64,000 nt of DNA from Polaromonas sp. A23 (GTDB lineage Bacteria > Pseudomonadota > Gammaproteobacteria > Burkholderiales > Burkholderiaceae_C): contig NZ_MUNO01000022.1 in assembly GCF_002001015.1 (NCBI RefSeq), positions 248,001 through 312,000 on the forward strand, read 5' to 3'. Both the position numbers and the translations under genes were made by a program. The notes beneath the pieces were generated by a model. The model worked only from the letters and a program-made list of their open reading frames with translations, searched no databases and had not been told where the DNA came from. Below are positions 49,356 to 57,697 of this stretch, one piece after another. Position 1 is the first letter of the stretch. Every line of letters starts with the position of its first letter.

Positions 49356-50648
49356 ATGAACGCTGCCGAAACCATGATCTGGAGCGCAGCTTGCGGCTCG
49401 ATAGGGCTGGTGGTTCTGCTCGGCGTCGCGGATGCCTTCTTCAGCCAGAGCCGCGCCAGCATCCAAAGCCTGATCTATCTCACAGCCTCCTGGCTGTTTT
49501 TCACCCTGCTCAGCGGTTTGCCGTCTGCGCTGCTGCCTGACGGCAACGCGTCGTGGATATATACCGCCCAGGTGCTGATCGGCCCCCTGTGCGCGGGCTT
49601 GGGCACCTATGGCGCGGGCCACTGGCTGGCGGCACCCCGGCGCGACCGCCTGACCGACATCAGTTTTCGCAGCGCCAGCGCGCTGAGCCTGGTGGGCGGG
49701 CCGCTGTGCCTGATGCTACCGATCAGCGCGCAATTGATGGCGTCGGCGGTACTCACTGTTTTGAGCCTGTCCGTGGCCCTGTGGCTGGCCGTGCGGGCCG
49801 CTCAGCAGGGGGACCGCCTGGCCTGGGGCCTGGCCGCCGGCTGCCTGCTGACGCTTCCCATGCAGCTGGGGCTTTACCGGATGGCGCTGAATCCCAGCCG
49901 GCCCTCGGTCCTGCTGCAAGCCGGTGTGGCGCTGCTGGGCTTGCTCAGCATCGCCGTGATTGCCGTGGTGCTTTGGCTACGCAACCACCAGGACCTGCAG
50001 ATCCGCCATGACCGCCGCTCGCATCGTGACCCGACGACCCAGCTGTATGACAGCGTAGCGATCGTGCAGAAGATCATCCGCGGGCAACGCCGGCTTTCGC
50101 GTACGCGACGTGACGGGGCGCTGATGGCCGTGCGTGTGTTTGATCCCGAGCAATTGCTGAACGTGGTCGGCCAGCACGGACTGAACGAGATTTACAGCCA
50201 GCTGGCGCGGCGCATGCAGCGTCATACCGGCGTCGTCAACCCTGCCGGTCGCTATTACGACCGCTGCTTTGTCGTGCTGATTGAAAGCCTGCACTCACCG
50301 GGCTGGATACGCACCATGGGGCTGCGCGTGGCCTCCAGCCTGCGCCGACCGCTGGAGGTGGTTTCGCTCAGCGGTGAACGCATCAAGGTCAGCGCAGACA
50401 TTGCCGTGGGCATGGTGCACCTCTCGGGCGGCGGCAAGGACGTGGACCAGCTTTTGCATGAAGCCGAAGACATGGCCAAGGCAGCGCGCGGCATGCGTTC
50501 ACGCGCTGCGCTGCTCGACGAGTTCAACCGCCAGGCGATACCGGTGGAAAACGCCGAACTCGGCGCCAGCTGGCACGCCATGCGGCCGGCACGGCCACAC
50601 CACCCGCGGCCTGCACATGGCGTGCGGCCGCGCCGCTCCCCGGCCTGA
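49356..50648 (+). CDS. Membrane protein with a degenerate GGDEF-like domain
   Basis: A 430-aa protein with GGAG before the ATG. Residues 1-207 form six or more hydrophobic helices. Residues ~220-385 resemble a GGDEF (diguanylate cyclase) domain: DPTTQLYD at 225-232 stands for the usual DxLTGLxN, and the GGDEF signature is replaced by YYDRC (300-304) ahead of FVVLIE. The metal- and GTP-binding residues are missing, so it cannot make c-di-GMP by the known route. A Pro/Arg/His-rich tail follows. The sensing role is unknown. It is divergent from pdxA. Confidence 0.8.
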   Translation: MNAAETMIWSAACGSIGLVVLLGVADAFFSQSRASIQSLIYLTASWLFFTLLSGLPSALLPDGNASWIYTAQVLIGPLCAGLGTYGAGHWLAAPRRDRLTDISFRSASALSLVGGPLCLMLPISAQLMASAVLTVLSLSVALWLAVRAAQQGDRLAWGLAAGCLLTLPMQLGLYRMALNPSRPSVLLQAGVALLGLLSIAVIAVVLWLRNHQDLQIRHDRRSHRDPTTQLYDSVAIVQKIIRGQRRLSRTRRDGALMAVRVFDPEQLLNVVGQHGLNEIYSQLARRMQRHTGVVNPAGRYYDRCFVVLIESLHSPGWIRTMGLRVASSLRRPLEVVSLSGERIKVSADIAVGMVHLSGGGKDVDQLLHEAEDMAKAARGMRSRAALLDEFNRQAIPVENAELGASWHAMRPARPHHPRPAHGVRPRRSPA

Positions 50649-50666
50649 GCGCCCTCAACACTCTTT

Positions 50667-51443
50667 TCAGGCTGGGTTGTCGACGTCGATGAACTCGTGC
50701 ACCAGCCCGAACTGCGCGGCCACATGCGCAGCAACCGCCGGGGCACCGTAGCGCTCTGATGCGTGGTGGCCGCAGGCAATGAAGGCCACGCCCATTTCGC
50801 GCGCATAGTGTGCCTGCGGCTCGGAGATCTCGCCGGTGATGAAAGCATCGGCCCCGGCAGCAATCGCATCCTCAAAATAGCCCTGCGCGCCGCCGGTGCA
50901 CCATGCTATGTTTTTAATAGCTTTTTGTGCAGGACCGACAAGGACCACCGGCCGATTCAATGCATTTTTCACATGATCGGCCAGGCTTTGCGCGCTGCCT
51001 GGGCCAGCGCCACCCGCTGTGGCCATGAAGCCCAGGTTGTTCTCACCGAAATACCGATCGGCCTTCAGGCCGAGCTTGCCGCCCAGCTGGGCGTTGTTGC
51101 CCAGTTCGGGGTGCGCATCGAGCGGCAGGTGGTAGGCATAGAGGTTGATGTCATGCGCCAGCAGCAAGGCCAGGCGTTGCCTCATCCAGCCGGTCACCCG
51201 GCCGTCCTGGCCACGCCAGAACAGGCCGTGATGCACAAAAATTGCATCCGCCTCCGCAGCCACCGCTGCCTCGATCAGTGCCAGGCTGGCAGTGACGCCG
51301 GAGACAATTTTTCGCACCTCGGTCTTGCCCTCGACCTGCAGGCCGTTCGGCCCGTAGTCCTTGAAGCGTTCGGGCTGCAGCAACTGGTCGAAGGCAGCCA
51401 GCAGCAGCGCGCGCGGCGCAATGGCAGAGCTATCAGGGTTCAT
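50667..51443 (-). CDS. Nif3-like (YbgI/DUF34) dinuclear-metal protein
   Basis: A 258-aa protein from the ATG at 51443 (a GTG at 51452 is also open). Metal ligands occur in FVHHGLFW and GHHASERYG, and DYGPNGLQVEG marks the N-terminus. It is a widespread hexamer once called GTP cyclohydrolase I type 2; its true function is uncertain. Part of the middle (PAQKAIKNIAWCTGG) is encoded by a family 1 repeat. It is convergent with the GGDEF-like gene. Confidence 0.9.
   Translation of the reverse strand: MNPDSSAIAPRALLLAAFDQLLQPERFKDYGPNGLQVEGKTEVRKIVSGVTASLALIEAAVAAEADAIFVHHGLFWRGQDGRVTGWMRQRLALLLAHDINLYAYHLPLDAHPELGNNAQLGGKLGLKADRYFGENNLGFMATAGGAGPGSAQSLADHVKNALNRPVVLVGPAQKAIKNIAWCTGGAQGYFEDAIAAGADAFITGEISEPQAHYAREMGVAFIACGHHASERYGAPAVAAHVAAQFGLVHEFIDVDNPA
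50902..50953 (+). repeat. Family 1 hairpin element inside the Nif3-like gene
   Basis: GCTATGTTTTTAATAGC is followed by TTTTTGTGC and GGACC repeats. It is antisense to the gene, keeps its frame and sits in the linker between the two metal-ligand halves. Confidence 0.6.
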
Positions 51444-51473
51444 GGTTAACACCGGACGTTTCTTCTTTCAGCA

Positions 51474-51550
51474 GGGGCCGCGGAACCGGCTTTGCCGGGC
51501 CGCAGGGGCAGCGCACCGCCGTAGGCATGCGAAGCGACAAGCGTGGGGAC
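51474..51550 (-). repeat. Family 2 GC-rich repeat, copy C, at the cysK stop codon
   Basis: One base after the cysK TGA the minus strand reads GGTCCCCACGCTTGTC, then GGTGCGCTGCCCCTGCGG, CCGGCAAAGCCGG and CCGCGGCCCCTGC. The central CCCCC/GGGGG hairpin is lost. It lies between cysK and the Nif3-like gene. Confidence 0.75.
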
Positions 51551-51551
51551 C

Positions 51552-52475
51552 TCAAGGCAGAAAACCTTCGATCGACAGGTAGCGCTCGCCGGTGTCGTAG
51601 TTAAAACCCAAAACCGTGCTGCCTGCAGGAATCTCCGTCAGCTTCTGCGCAATGGCGGCCAGCGTCGCGCCTGAGGAGATGCCCACCAGCAAGCCTTCTT
51701 CGGCCGCGCTGCGGCGGGCGTAGTCCTTGGCGGCATCGCCTTCCACCTGGATCACGCCGTCCAGTAGGGCGGTCTGCAGGTTGGCCGGAATAAACCCCGC
51801 GCCTATGCCCTGGATCGGATGCGGCGAGGGTTTGCCGCCGCTGATGACCGGGGAGGCCGACGGCTCCACCGCATAAACCTTGGTGTTCGGAAACTTGGCC
51901 TTGAGCGCCTGCGCCACGCCGCTCAAATGGCCACCGGTGCCGACGCCGGTAATCAGGTAGTCGACACCCTGGGGAAAATCGGCCAGGATTTCCTGCGCGG
52001 TGGTGCGCACATGCACATCGATATTGGCCGGGTTTTCAAACTGCTGCGGCATCCAGGCACCAGGCGTCAGTGCCGCCAACTCCTTGGCCCGCGCGATGGC
52101 ACCGTTCATGCCCTTTTCGCGGGGCGTCAGCTCGAAGGTGGCGCCGTAGGCCAGCATCAGGCGGCGGCGTTCGATGCTCATGCTGTCGGGCATCACCAGC
52201 ACCAGCGTGTAGCCCTTCACGGCAGCAACCATGGCCAGCCCGACGCCGGTGTTGCCCGAGGTCGGCTCGATGATGGTGCCGCCCGGCTTCAGGGCGCCCG
52301 ACTGCTCGGCCGCCTCGACCATGGACAGCGCAATGCGGTCCTTGATGGAGCCGCCGGGGTTGCTGCGCTCGGACTTGACATAGATCTGGTGGGTCTGGCA
52401 GGCCGCTCCAAAAAGCCGGTTGATACGGATATGCGGTGTGTTGCCAATGGTGGCTAGGACGCTGGATGCTTTCAT
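51552..52475 (-). CDS. cysK: Cysteine synthase (O-acetylserine sulfhydrylase)
   Basis: A 307-aa PLP enzyme from the ATG at 52475 (AAGGA eight bases upstream). The PLP lysine is in NPGGSIKDR, the substrate loop is PTSGNTGVG, the phosphate-binding loop is [10 protein letters not shown] and [11 protein letters not shown] is near the end. It joins sulfide to O-acetylserine. The CysK and CysM types are hard to separate; this one looks CysK-like. Confidence 0.93.
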   Translation of the reverse strand: MKASSVLATIGNTPHIRINRLFGAACQTHQIYVKSERSNPGGSIKDRIALSMVEAAEQSGALKPGGTIIEPTSGNTGVGLAMVAAVKGYTLVLVMPDSMSIERRRLMLAYGATFELTPREKGMNGAIARAKELAALTPGAWMPQQFENPANIDVHVRTTAQEILADFPQGVDYLITGVGTGGHLSGVAQALKAKFPNTKVYAVEPSASPVISGGKPSPHPIQGIGAGFIPANLQTALLDGVIQVEGDAAKDYARRSAAEEGLLVGISSGATLAAIAQKLTEIPAGSTVLGFNYDTGERYLSIEGFLP

Positions 52476-52691
52476 GGCGGGTTCCTTGTGTGCTGCCTGC
52501 ATGCTGGCGGATGCGCAGCGCGGGTTCCGCAAATTATGTCCCCTCCTGCCGCCGACCGCAGGGGCGCTATGCCCACCGCTGCCGCCGGGAAAGTGGGAGA
52601 AAATCGCAATACTTGGTAATTCCCTGCCGGTCCCCATCTGTTCAAGCTCAAGGCGTATTACCCTTCGGCCGCTTTCTTCCTGGATTCACCC

Positions 52692-53846
52692 ATGCGCAAA
52701 TTCTGGCTTTTGTTTTCCCAAACCGTCACGGTTTTTCTGGCTGCCTATTTCGTGGTGGCCACACTCAAGCCGCAATGGCTGGACCGGGGCCCGGGAAACA
52801 CGCTGGCCGTGATTGAAGCGCCGGCCGGCCTGCCGGGCGTTGCCGCACCCGCCGGCAGTTTTGCCGCCGCCGCCAAGGCTGCCTCAGCGGCCGTGGTCAG
52901 CATCAACACCAGCAAGGCGGCCGCGCGCAATCCGAACATGGACGACCCCTGGTTCAAGTTCTTCTTCGGCGACCAGGGCGGCCAAAGCGAGCCGCAGGTC
53001 GGCCTGGGCAGCGGCGTGATTGTCAGTCCCAACGGCTACATCCTGACCAACAACCATGTGGTCGAAGGCGCGGACGACATCGAGGTCATCCTCAACGACA
53101 CCCGCAAGGCCAAGGCCAAAATCATAGGCACCGACCCGGAAACCGACCTTGCGATCCTGAAGATCGAACTCGACAAGCTGCCCATCATCGTGCTGGGCAG
53201 CTCCGACACGCTGCAGGTTGGCGACCCGGTGCTGGCCATCGGCAACCCCTTTGGCGTGGGCCAAACCGTGACCAGCGGCATTGTCAGTGCGCTGGGCCGC
53301 AACCAGCTGGGCATCAACACCTTTGAAAATTTCATCCAGACCGACGCGGCCATCAACCCCGGCAACTCCGGCGGTGCGCTGGTCGACACGCAGGGCCGGC
53401 TGCTGGGCATCAACACCGCGATTTATTCGCGCTCCGGCGGCTCCATGGGCATTGGCTTTGCCATTCCGGTCTCCACCGGCAAGCAGGTGCTGGAAAGCAT
53501 TGTGAAAGACGGGCAGGTGACGCGCGGCTGGATAGGCGTGGAGCCGCAGGATCTGAGCCCCGAACTGGTCGAAGCCTTCGGCATCCGGCCCGACGCCGTC
53601 AAGGCCGGCGGCGTGATCATCACCGGTGTGCTGCAAAACGGCCCAGCGGCACAGGCTGGCATTTTGCCGGGCGATGTAATCACCGATGTGGGCGGCAAGC
53701 CGGTGCGAACCGTCACCGAACTGCTGAGCACGGTGGCAGCTCTCAAGCCGGGCACGCAAGCTCCCCTGGGTGTGCTGCGCAAGGACAAGAAAACCGAAAT
53801 CATGGTGGTGCCGGGCATCCGGCAGCGCCCGAAAGTCAGGCGGTAG
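52692..53846 (+). CDS. DegS/AlgW-type HtrA serine protease
   Basis: A 384-aa protein with one N-terminal membrane anchor (residues ~5-25), a trypsin-like domain with the triad H122, D152 and S226 (NPGNSGGAL), and one PDZ domain (about 275-370). A single PDZ and an anchor point to the DegS type, which starts the cleavage of anti-sigma-E factors when porins misfold. It is divergent from cysK across 216 bases and convergent with tatC. Confidence 0.9.
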   Translation: MRKFWLLFSQTVTVFLAAYFVVATLKPQWLDRGPGNTLAVIEAPAGLPGVAAPAGSFAAAAKAASAAVVSINTSKAAARNPNMDDPWFKFFFGDQGGQSEPQVGLGSGVIVSPNGYILTNNHVVEGADDIEVILNDTRKAKAKIIGTDPETDLAILKIELDKLPIIVLGSSDTLQVGDPVLAIGNPFGVGQTVTSGIVSALGRNQLGINTFENFIQTDAAINPGNSGGALVDTQGRLLGINTAIYSRSGGSMGIGFAIPVSTGKQVLESIVKDGQVTRGWIGVEPQDLSPELVEAFGIRPDAVKAGGVIITGVLQNGPAAQAGILPGDVITDVGGKPVRTVTELLSTVAALKPGTQAPLGVLRKDKKTEIMVVPGIRQRPKVRR

Positions 53847-53854
53847 ATGCCTGA

Positions 53855-53913
53855 TTGCTATCCAATTAATAGCTATTCACGCCCGCCGCATAAGGGCCAA
53901 TGGCCTTTTTATT
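53855..53913 (+). repeat. Family 1 hairpin element between the degS-like gene and tatC
   Basis: One of the best copies: GCTATCCAATTAATAGC, then TATTCACGCCCGCCGC, ATAAGGGCC and AATGGCCTTTTTATT. The last part folds as GGCC-AAT-GGCC plus T-run and would work as an intrinsic terminator for the protease gene. Nine bases follow the protease stop; the 3' end touches the tatC stop. Confidence 0.9.
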
Positions 53914-54712
53914 AAGGCTTGGCGGTCTCGGTGTCGTCTTCGGTCTCGGGCTTCTTGGTGTGCTTGACAAACACCTGGGCGGCCAGAATTCCGACTTCGT
54001 ACAGGCCGCCAACCACCATCAGCAGCATGATCATCGAGCCCGCATCGGGCGGCGTGACCAGCGCCGTGCCCACAGCGGCGGCGACCCAGAAGTAACCGCG
54101 GTACTCGCGTAGCTGGGCCACGCTGAGAATGCCCATGCGCACCAGCAGGATCACGGCAATCGGCACCTCGAAGGCCAGGCCGAACGCCAGGAACATGCCC
54201 AGCACGAAGTTCAGGTATTCCTCGATATCCGGCGCGGCGGTGATCGACTTGGGCGCAAAACTCTGGATGAAGCTGAAGACCTGGCCGAACACAAAGTAAT
54301 AACAAAAAGCCACACCCACAAAAAACAGCAACGTGCTGGACACCACCAGCGGCATCACCAGTTTTTTCTCGTGCGAATACAGGCCGGGGGCGACAAAGGC
54401 CCAGACCTGGTACAGCACCACCGGCAGCGCAATCATGAAGGCGGCCATGAAAAGAATCTTGATCGGCACCACAAACGGCGAAATCACGTTGGTGGCGATC
54501 AGCGTGGCGCCCTTGGGCAGGGTCGCCACCAGCGGCGCGGCCAGCAGGTCATACAGGGCGCCGGGGCCAGGGTACAGCGCCAGCAGCGCGGCGCAGACAC
54601 CGATGGCAATCACCACCTTGATCATCCGGTCGCGCAGCTCCATCAGGTGCTGCACAAAAGGCTGCTCGGTACCCGCGAGTTCGTCGGGCTTGTCGGTGTT
54701 GGGGTCGCTCAT
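53912..54712 (-). CDS. tatC: TatC, twin-arginine translocase receptor subunit
   Basis: A 266-aa membrane protein with six helices. The conserved HLMELRDR at the N-terminus, FAFGLAFEVPI and the PDAGSM loop are typical. It recognises twin-arginine signals with TatB. It ends tatA-tatB-tatC. Confidence 0.97.
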   Translation of the reverse strand: MSDPNTDKPDELAGTEQPFVQHLMELRDRMIKVVIAIGVCAALLALYPGPGALYDLLAAPLVATLPKGATLIATNVISPFVVPIKILFMAAFMIALPVVLYQVWAFVAPGLYSHEKKLVMPLVVSSTLLFFVGVAFCYYFVFGQVFSFIQSFAPKSITAAPDIEEYLNFVLGMFLAFGLAFEVPIAVILLVRMGILSVAQLREYRGYFWVAAAVGTALVTPPDAGSMIMLLMVVGGLYEVGILAAQVFVKHTKKPETEDDTETAKP

Positions 54713-54766
54713 GAAGGAAGTTTGCGCTGATTAGATGGCGCCGGTGAATGCGCGAGAAACTGAGGG

Positions 54767-55246
54767 TCAGGCATTGCGCCCGGACGAGGTGCTTGAGCGG
54801 GGACGAAAACGTGCCACGCGCGCCGCACCCGACTGCGCCCGTGTACGCACGCCGGATCGGGCCTTGTACCACTGCGGCGTGGCGCCCTGCTTGAGGCGCC
54901 ACTTCTTTTTGGGGTGTTTGTACTCGGGGAAACTGATCATGCCGGACAGCTCGCCGCTGGAAGCTGAGCCGGTGGTTTCAGCCCAGGACTTCTCGAAGTC
55001 GCTGGCATTGGTCTGGATGGTGTTTTCGACGTCGCGGGCGGCGCCTTCCATCGTTTCCTTCATCTTCTTGAGCTCGTCCAGCTCCATGGAGCGGTTGACC
55101 TCCTGCTTGACGTCGGCAACGTAACGCTGCGCCTTGCCCAGCAGGGTGCCCACCGTCCGCGCCAGGCGCGGCAGTTTCTCCGGACCAATCACGATCAGGG
55201 CCACAGCGCCTATCAGCGCGATTTTCGAAATGCCAAGGTCAATCAT
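54767..55246 (-). CDS. tatB: TatB, twin-arginine translocase subunit
   Basis: A 159-aa protein: one N-terminal helix with the [31 protein letters not shown] motif, an amphipathic helix, and a C-terminal part. Here the end (from ~residue 110) is strongly basic, with many Lys, Arg and Ser. It works with TatC in signal recognition. Confidence 0.95.
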   Translation of the reverse strand: MIDLGISKIALIGAVALIVIGPEKLPRLARTVGTLLGKAQRYVADVKQEVNRSMELDELKKMKETMEGAARDVENTIQTNASDFEKSWAETTGSASSGELSGMISFPEYKHPKKKWRLKQGATPQWYKARSGVRTRAQSGAARVARFRPRSSTSSGRNA

Positions 55247-55299
55247 TCGGGATCAGCACGCAGGAACGGGCGAGCCTGGCGAGACTGCATTGCAAGCCA

Positions 55300-55427
55300 G
55301 GGCCGCGGGTCCGGCTTTGGCCTGTCCTGAGCCTGTCGAAGGGCCGTCCCGCAGGCGCAGCGGCCCCTTTTCCAGTGCAAGGGGCAGCGAGCCGCCGCAG
55401 GCTCGCAGTGGCAAGCGTGGGGGCCAT
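55300..55427 (-). repeat. Family 2 GC-rich repeat, copy D, at the tatA stop codon
   Basis: Directly after the tatA TGA: ATGGCCCCCACGCTTGCCACTG, then CGCTGCCCC, CGCTGCGCCTGCGG, and CCGCGGCCC at the far end. The CCGG hairpin is opened by a nested 27-bp element (55319-55345). It lies in the tatA-tatB gap. Confidence 0.85.
55319..55345. repeat. Nested 27-bp element, copy 1 (core CTTCGACAGGCTCAGGACAG)
   Basis: Read on the minus strand it is GGCC-CTTCGACAGGCTCAGGACAG-GCC. The same 27 bases occur at 55886. The core resembles short repeats widely seen in bacterial genomes. It splits the small hairpin of family 2 copy D. Confidence 0.8.
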
Positions 55428-55673
55428 TCAAGACTTCTGCTTGGCTTCCACGTCAATCGTGGTCTTGTCAGCCGTCTGCGCGTGGCTGACCTGGCCGGCC
55501 GGCGCATCTTTGTTGGCATCGGCGGCACTCTGGCCGCCTTCTTTCATGCCGTCCTTGAACCCCTTGACCGCGCCACCAAGGTCGCTGCCCATGTTCCTGA
55601 GTTTTTTGGTGCCGAACACCATCACGACGATCAACAGCACGATCAGCCAGTGCCAAATGGAAAATGAACCCAT
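55428..55673 (-). CDS. tatA: TatA, twin-arginine translocase pore subunit
   Basis: An 81-aa protein: N-terminal helix with [25 protein letters not shown], the hinge and amphipathic helix ([15 protein letters not shown]), and a short polar tail. AGGAG stands before the ATG. Many copies form the transport path for folded proteins. Confidence 0.96.
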   Translation of the reverse strand: MGSFSIWHWLIVLLIVVMVFGTKKLRNMGSDLGGAVKGFKDGMKEGGQSAADANKDAPAGQVSHAQTADKTTIDVEAKQKS

Positions 55674-55864
55674 GTTTCTCTCCTAATCTCTAATTGCAAG
55701 CTTGCACAAACATTGTGTCCATTCTAAATGGCCTTGCCACAGGGATGGACGGGAATCACCCGCATTGACCACCTCGCAACACACCTGCCTTAATTGGGAC
55801 CCGGTCCGGCGGCTGCAAGTGGGCATTTACCCTTCCAACGGACGGAGGATTCCTTAACTCAACC

Positions 55865-55975
55865 GGGGCCGCGGGTCCGACCTTGGCCTGTCCTGAGCCT
55901 GTCGAAGGGCCGGCCCGCAGGCGCAGCACCCCCTCGGGGGGCAGCGACCCGCGCAGCGGCGGAGCGTGGGGGCTA
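55865..55975 (-). repeat. Family 2 GC-rich repeat, copy E, at the HIT gene stop codon
   Basis: It begins with the TAG stop of the HIT gene: TAG-CCCCCACGCTCCGCCGCTG, then CGGGTCGCTGCCCCCC/GGGGG, TGCGCCTGCGGG and CCGCGGCCCC, the same as copy A. A nested 27-bp element splits it at 55886-55912. Confidence 0.85.
55886..55912. repeat. Nested 27-bp element, copy 2
   Basis: Identical to the element at 55319-55345, at the same place within a second family 2 repeat, 567 bases away. Either a double insertion or a copied composite. Confidence 0.8.
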
Positions 55976-56347
55976 ACCCTTCAACCAAGGCCTGGGGCCG
56001 CCCATCACGTGGATATGCAGGTGGTGCACTTCCTGCCCGCCCTCCGTACCGGTGTTGACCACCATGCGGAAGCCGCCTTCGGGATAGGGGTTGCAGCCCT
56101 GTTCAGCCGCCAACCGCGGCGCCAGCGCCATCATGCGGCCCAGCAACGCCGCGTGTGCCGGTTCTACCTGCGCCATCGACGGTATGTGCACTTTGGGAAT
56201 CATCAGGAAATGCACCGGCGCCCAGGGGTGGATGTCGTCGAACACGAAGATTTCTTCATCTTCGTACACCTTGCGGCTGGGAATCTGACCGGCGGCGATC
56301 TTGCAGAAAATACAGTTGCCGGGGGCATGGACAGGGGGCTGACTCAT
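55973..56347 (-). CDS. HIT family (HINT-type) nucleotide hydrolase
   Basis: A 124-aa protein. The histidine triad is in VHHLHIHVMGG, and NCIFCKIAAGQIPS is at the N-terminus, as in HinT (purine nucleoside phosphoramidase). It lies between the his operon and tatA, its usual place in this group. The TAG stop is the first codon of a family 2 repeat. Confidence 0.94.
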   Translation of the reverse strand: MSQPPVHAPGNCIFCKIAAGQIPSRKVYEDEEIFVFDDIHPWAPVHFLMIPKVHIPSMAQVEPAHAALLGRMMALAPRLAAEQGCNPYPEGGFRMVVNTGTEGGQEVHHLHIHVMGGPRPWLKG

Positions 56348-56371
56348 TGGATGCTCTTGCGAAAAAAAGGA

Positions 56372-56743
56372 TCAGACGAGTGGAACGCTGCGGGCAGGCC
56401 GGTTGCTGTTGAAACGTGTCCAGCCGCGCACGCAGCGATACAGGTACCAGAGCCAGACGATGCAATAGGCAATGGCCCCCGGGAGAAACAACAGCAACCA
56501 CAGCGGCGACAGCAGCACCAACCACATCAAGGTCCACCAGAAGGTCTGGATCATGTAGTTGTGGTGGTCAATGTAAAGCGCATCAGACTCTTCGGCGCGC
56601 CGCACGTAATTGACGATCAGCGCAATAACGGCAAAAACGCCGCCGCTGAACCAGGCCAGCGTGTGCAGGCCGTAGAGCACATGCATGACGATGCGATCGT
56701 TGGGGTTTTTGGAGTCGAATTCGGCCAGATCGGTTTCACTCAT
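56372..56743 (-). CDS. Small integral membrane protein (DUF4870-like)
   Basis: A 123-aa protein with three hydrophobic segments: residues ~22-45, ~68-90 and a hydrophobic, Trp-rich ~85-105. The N-terminus is acidic (SETDLAEFDSKNPNDR). The layout resembles DUF4870/Tic20-like membrane proteins; function unknown. It sits in line with hisE upstream and the HIT gene downstream and is probably co-transcribed. Confidence 0.75.
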   Translation of the reverse strand: MSETDLAEFDSKNPNDRIVMHVLYGLHTLAWFSGGVFAVIALIVNYVRRAEESDALYIDHHNYMIQTFWWTLMWLVLLSPLWLLLFLPGAIAYCIVWLWYLYRCVRGWTRFNSNRPARSVPLV

Positions 56744-56767
56744 TTTTATCCTCTTTGGTTCCTGTCT

Positions 56768-57136
56768 TTATTTTTCAGCAGCTTCGCGGCCCTGCGCCTT
56801 GCGCAGGGCTTTTTCCTCGATGCCGCTGGTGCCTTCGCGACGCTCCAGCTCGGCGATCACGTCGGCCGGCGACAGGCCGTAATGTGCCAGCGCAATTAGG
56901 CTGTGAAACCACAGATCGGCCACCTCGCCGACCAGTTTGGCAGGGTCACCACCATGATCCAGGTCTTTCGCCGCCATCACGGTCTCCGTGGCTTCCTCGC
57001 CGATTTTTTTCAGGAAGGCGTCCGGGCCCTTGTGCAGCAGGCGCGCAACATAACTTGTGTCCGGGTCGCCGCCACGGGCCGGCTTGCGGCTTTCAATGAT
57101 TTGCGCGAGGCGTTGGAGGGAGTCGTTGGAAGTCAT
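56768..57136 (-). CDS. hisE: HisE, phosphoribosyl-ATP pyrophosphatase
   Basis: A 122-aa MazG-fold enzyme from the ATG at 57136. [30 protein letters not shown] holds the metal-binding Glu cluster. It releases pyrophosphate from PR-ATP, step 2 of histidine synthesis. It starts 11 bases after hisI and is a separate gene, not fused. Confidence 0.96.
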   Translation of the reverse strand: MTSNDSLQRLAQIIESRKPARGGDPDTSYVARLLHKGPDAFLKKIGEEATETVMAAKDLDHGGDPAKLVGEVADLWFHSLIALAHYGLSPADVIAELERREGTSGIEEKALRKAQGREAAEK

Positions 57137-57147
57137 GGCCTGTTTGT

Positions 57148-57537
57148 CTATTTGTATATGGTTGTCGGGTCCTTGAGGACCGGCTCGGTCACCACCCACT
57201 GACCGTCTTTGTACAGACTGAAAAAGCAGCTGTGGCGCCCAGTGTGGCAGGCAATGCCCGGTTCGTGGCCCAGCTGCGTCACCTTCAGCAAAATGACATC
57301 GTTGTCACAGTCCAGCCGGATTTCGTGCACGGTCTGCAGATGGCCGGATTCTTCGCCCTTGTGCCACAGGCGCCCGCGCGAACGGCTGTAGTAGACCGCC
57401 TGGCCCAGTTCCGCGGTTTTCTGCAGCGCCTCGCGGTTCATCCATGCGAACATCAGCACGTCGCCGCTGGCGGCTTCCTGCGCAATGACAGGGATCAGGC
57501 CCTTGTCGTCCCAGCTGACTTGATTTAACCAGTTCAT
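57148..57537 (-). CDS. hisI: HisI, phosphoribosyl-AMP cyclohydrolase
   Basis: A 129-aa enzyme from the ATG at 57537. [17 protein letters not shown], the metal site DCDNDVILL and the zinc cysteines in [10 protein letters not shown] are intact. It opens the purine ring of PR-AMP, step 3. Confidence 0.96.
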   Translation of the reverse strand: MNWLNQVSWDDKGLIPVIAQEAASGDVLMFAWMNREALQKTAELGQAVYYSRSRGRLWHKGEESGHLQTVHEIRLDCDNDVILLKVTQLGHEPGIACHTGRHSCFFSLYKDGQWVVTEPVLKDPTTIYK

Positions 57538-57629
57538 GGTGTGTATTGTCCAAGATTGCGTTGAACACCTGTATTGCAAGACATGCCATCACGGGGGACA
57601 CGCAAACGCCGGCTTGATCGAGCTCAGAC

Positions 57630-57690
57630 CCGCTATTAAATCAGTAGCTACTGGAGCCCGCCTTTATTGGGCAAAGATCCAAAAAGGCTT
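57630..57690 (+). repeat. Family 1 hairpin element between hisF and hisI
   Basis: GCTATTAAATCAGTAGC, then TACTGGAGCCCGCC, TATTGGGC and AAAGATCCAAAAAGGC. It lies on the strand opposite to the his operon and fills the 160-base gap. Confidence 0.8.
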
Positions 57691-57697
57691 AAAAATT

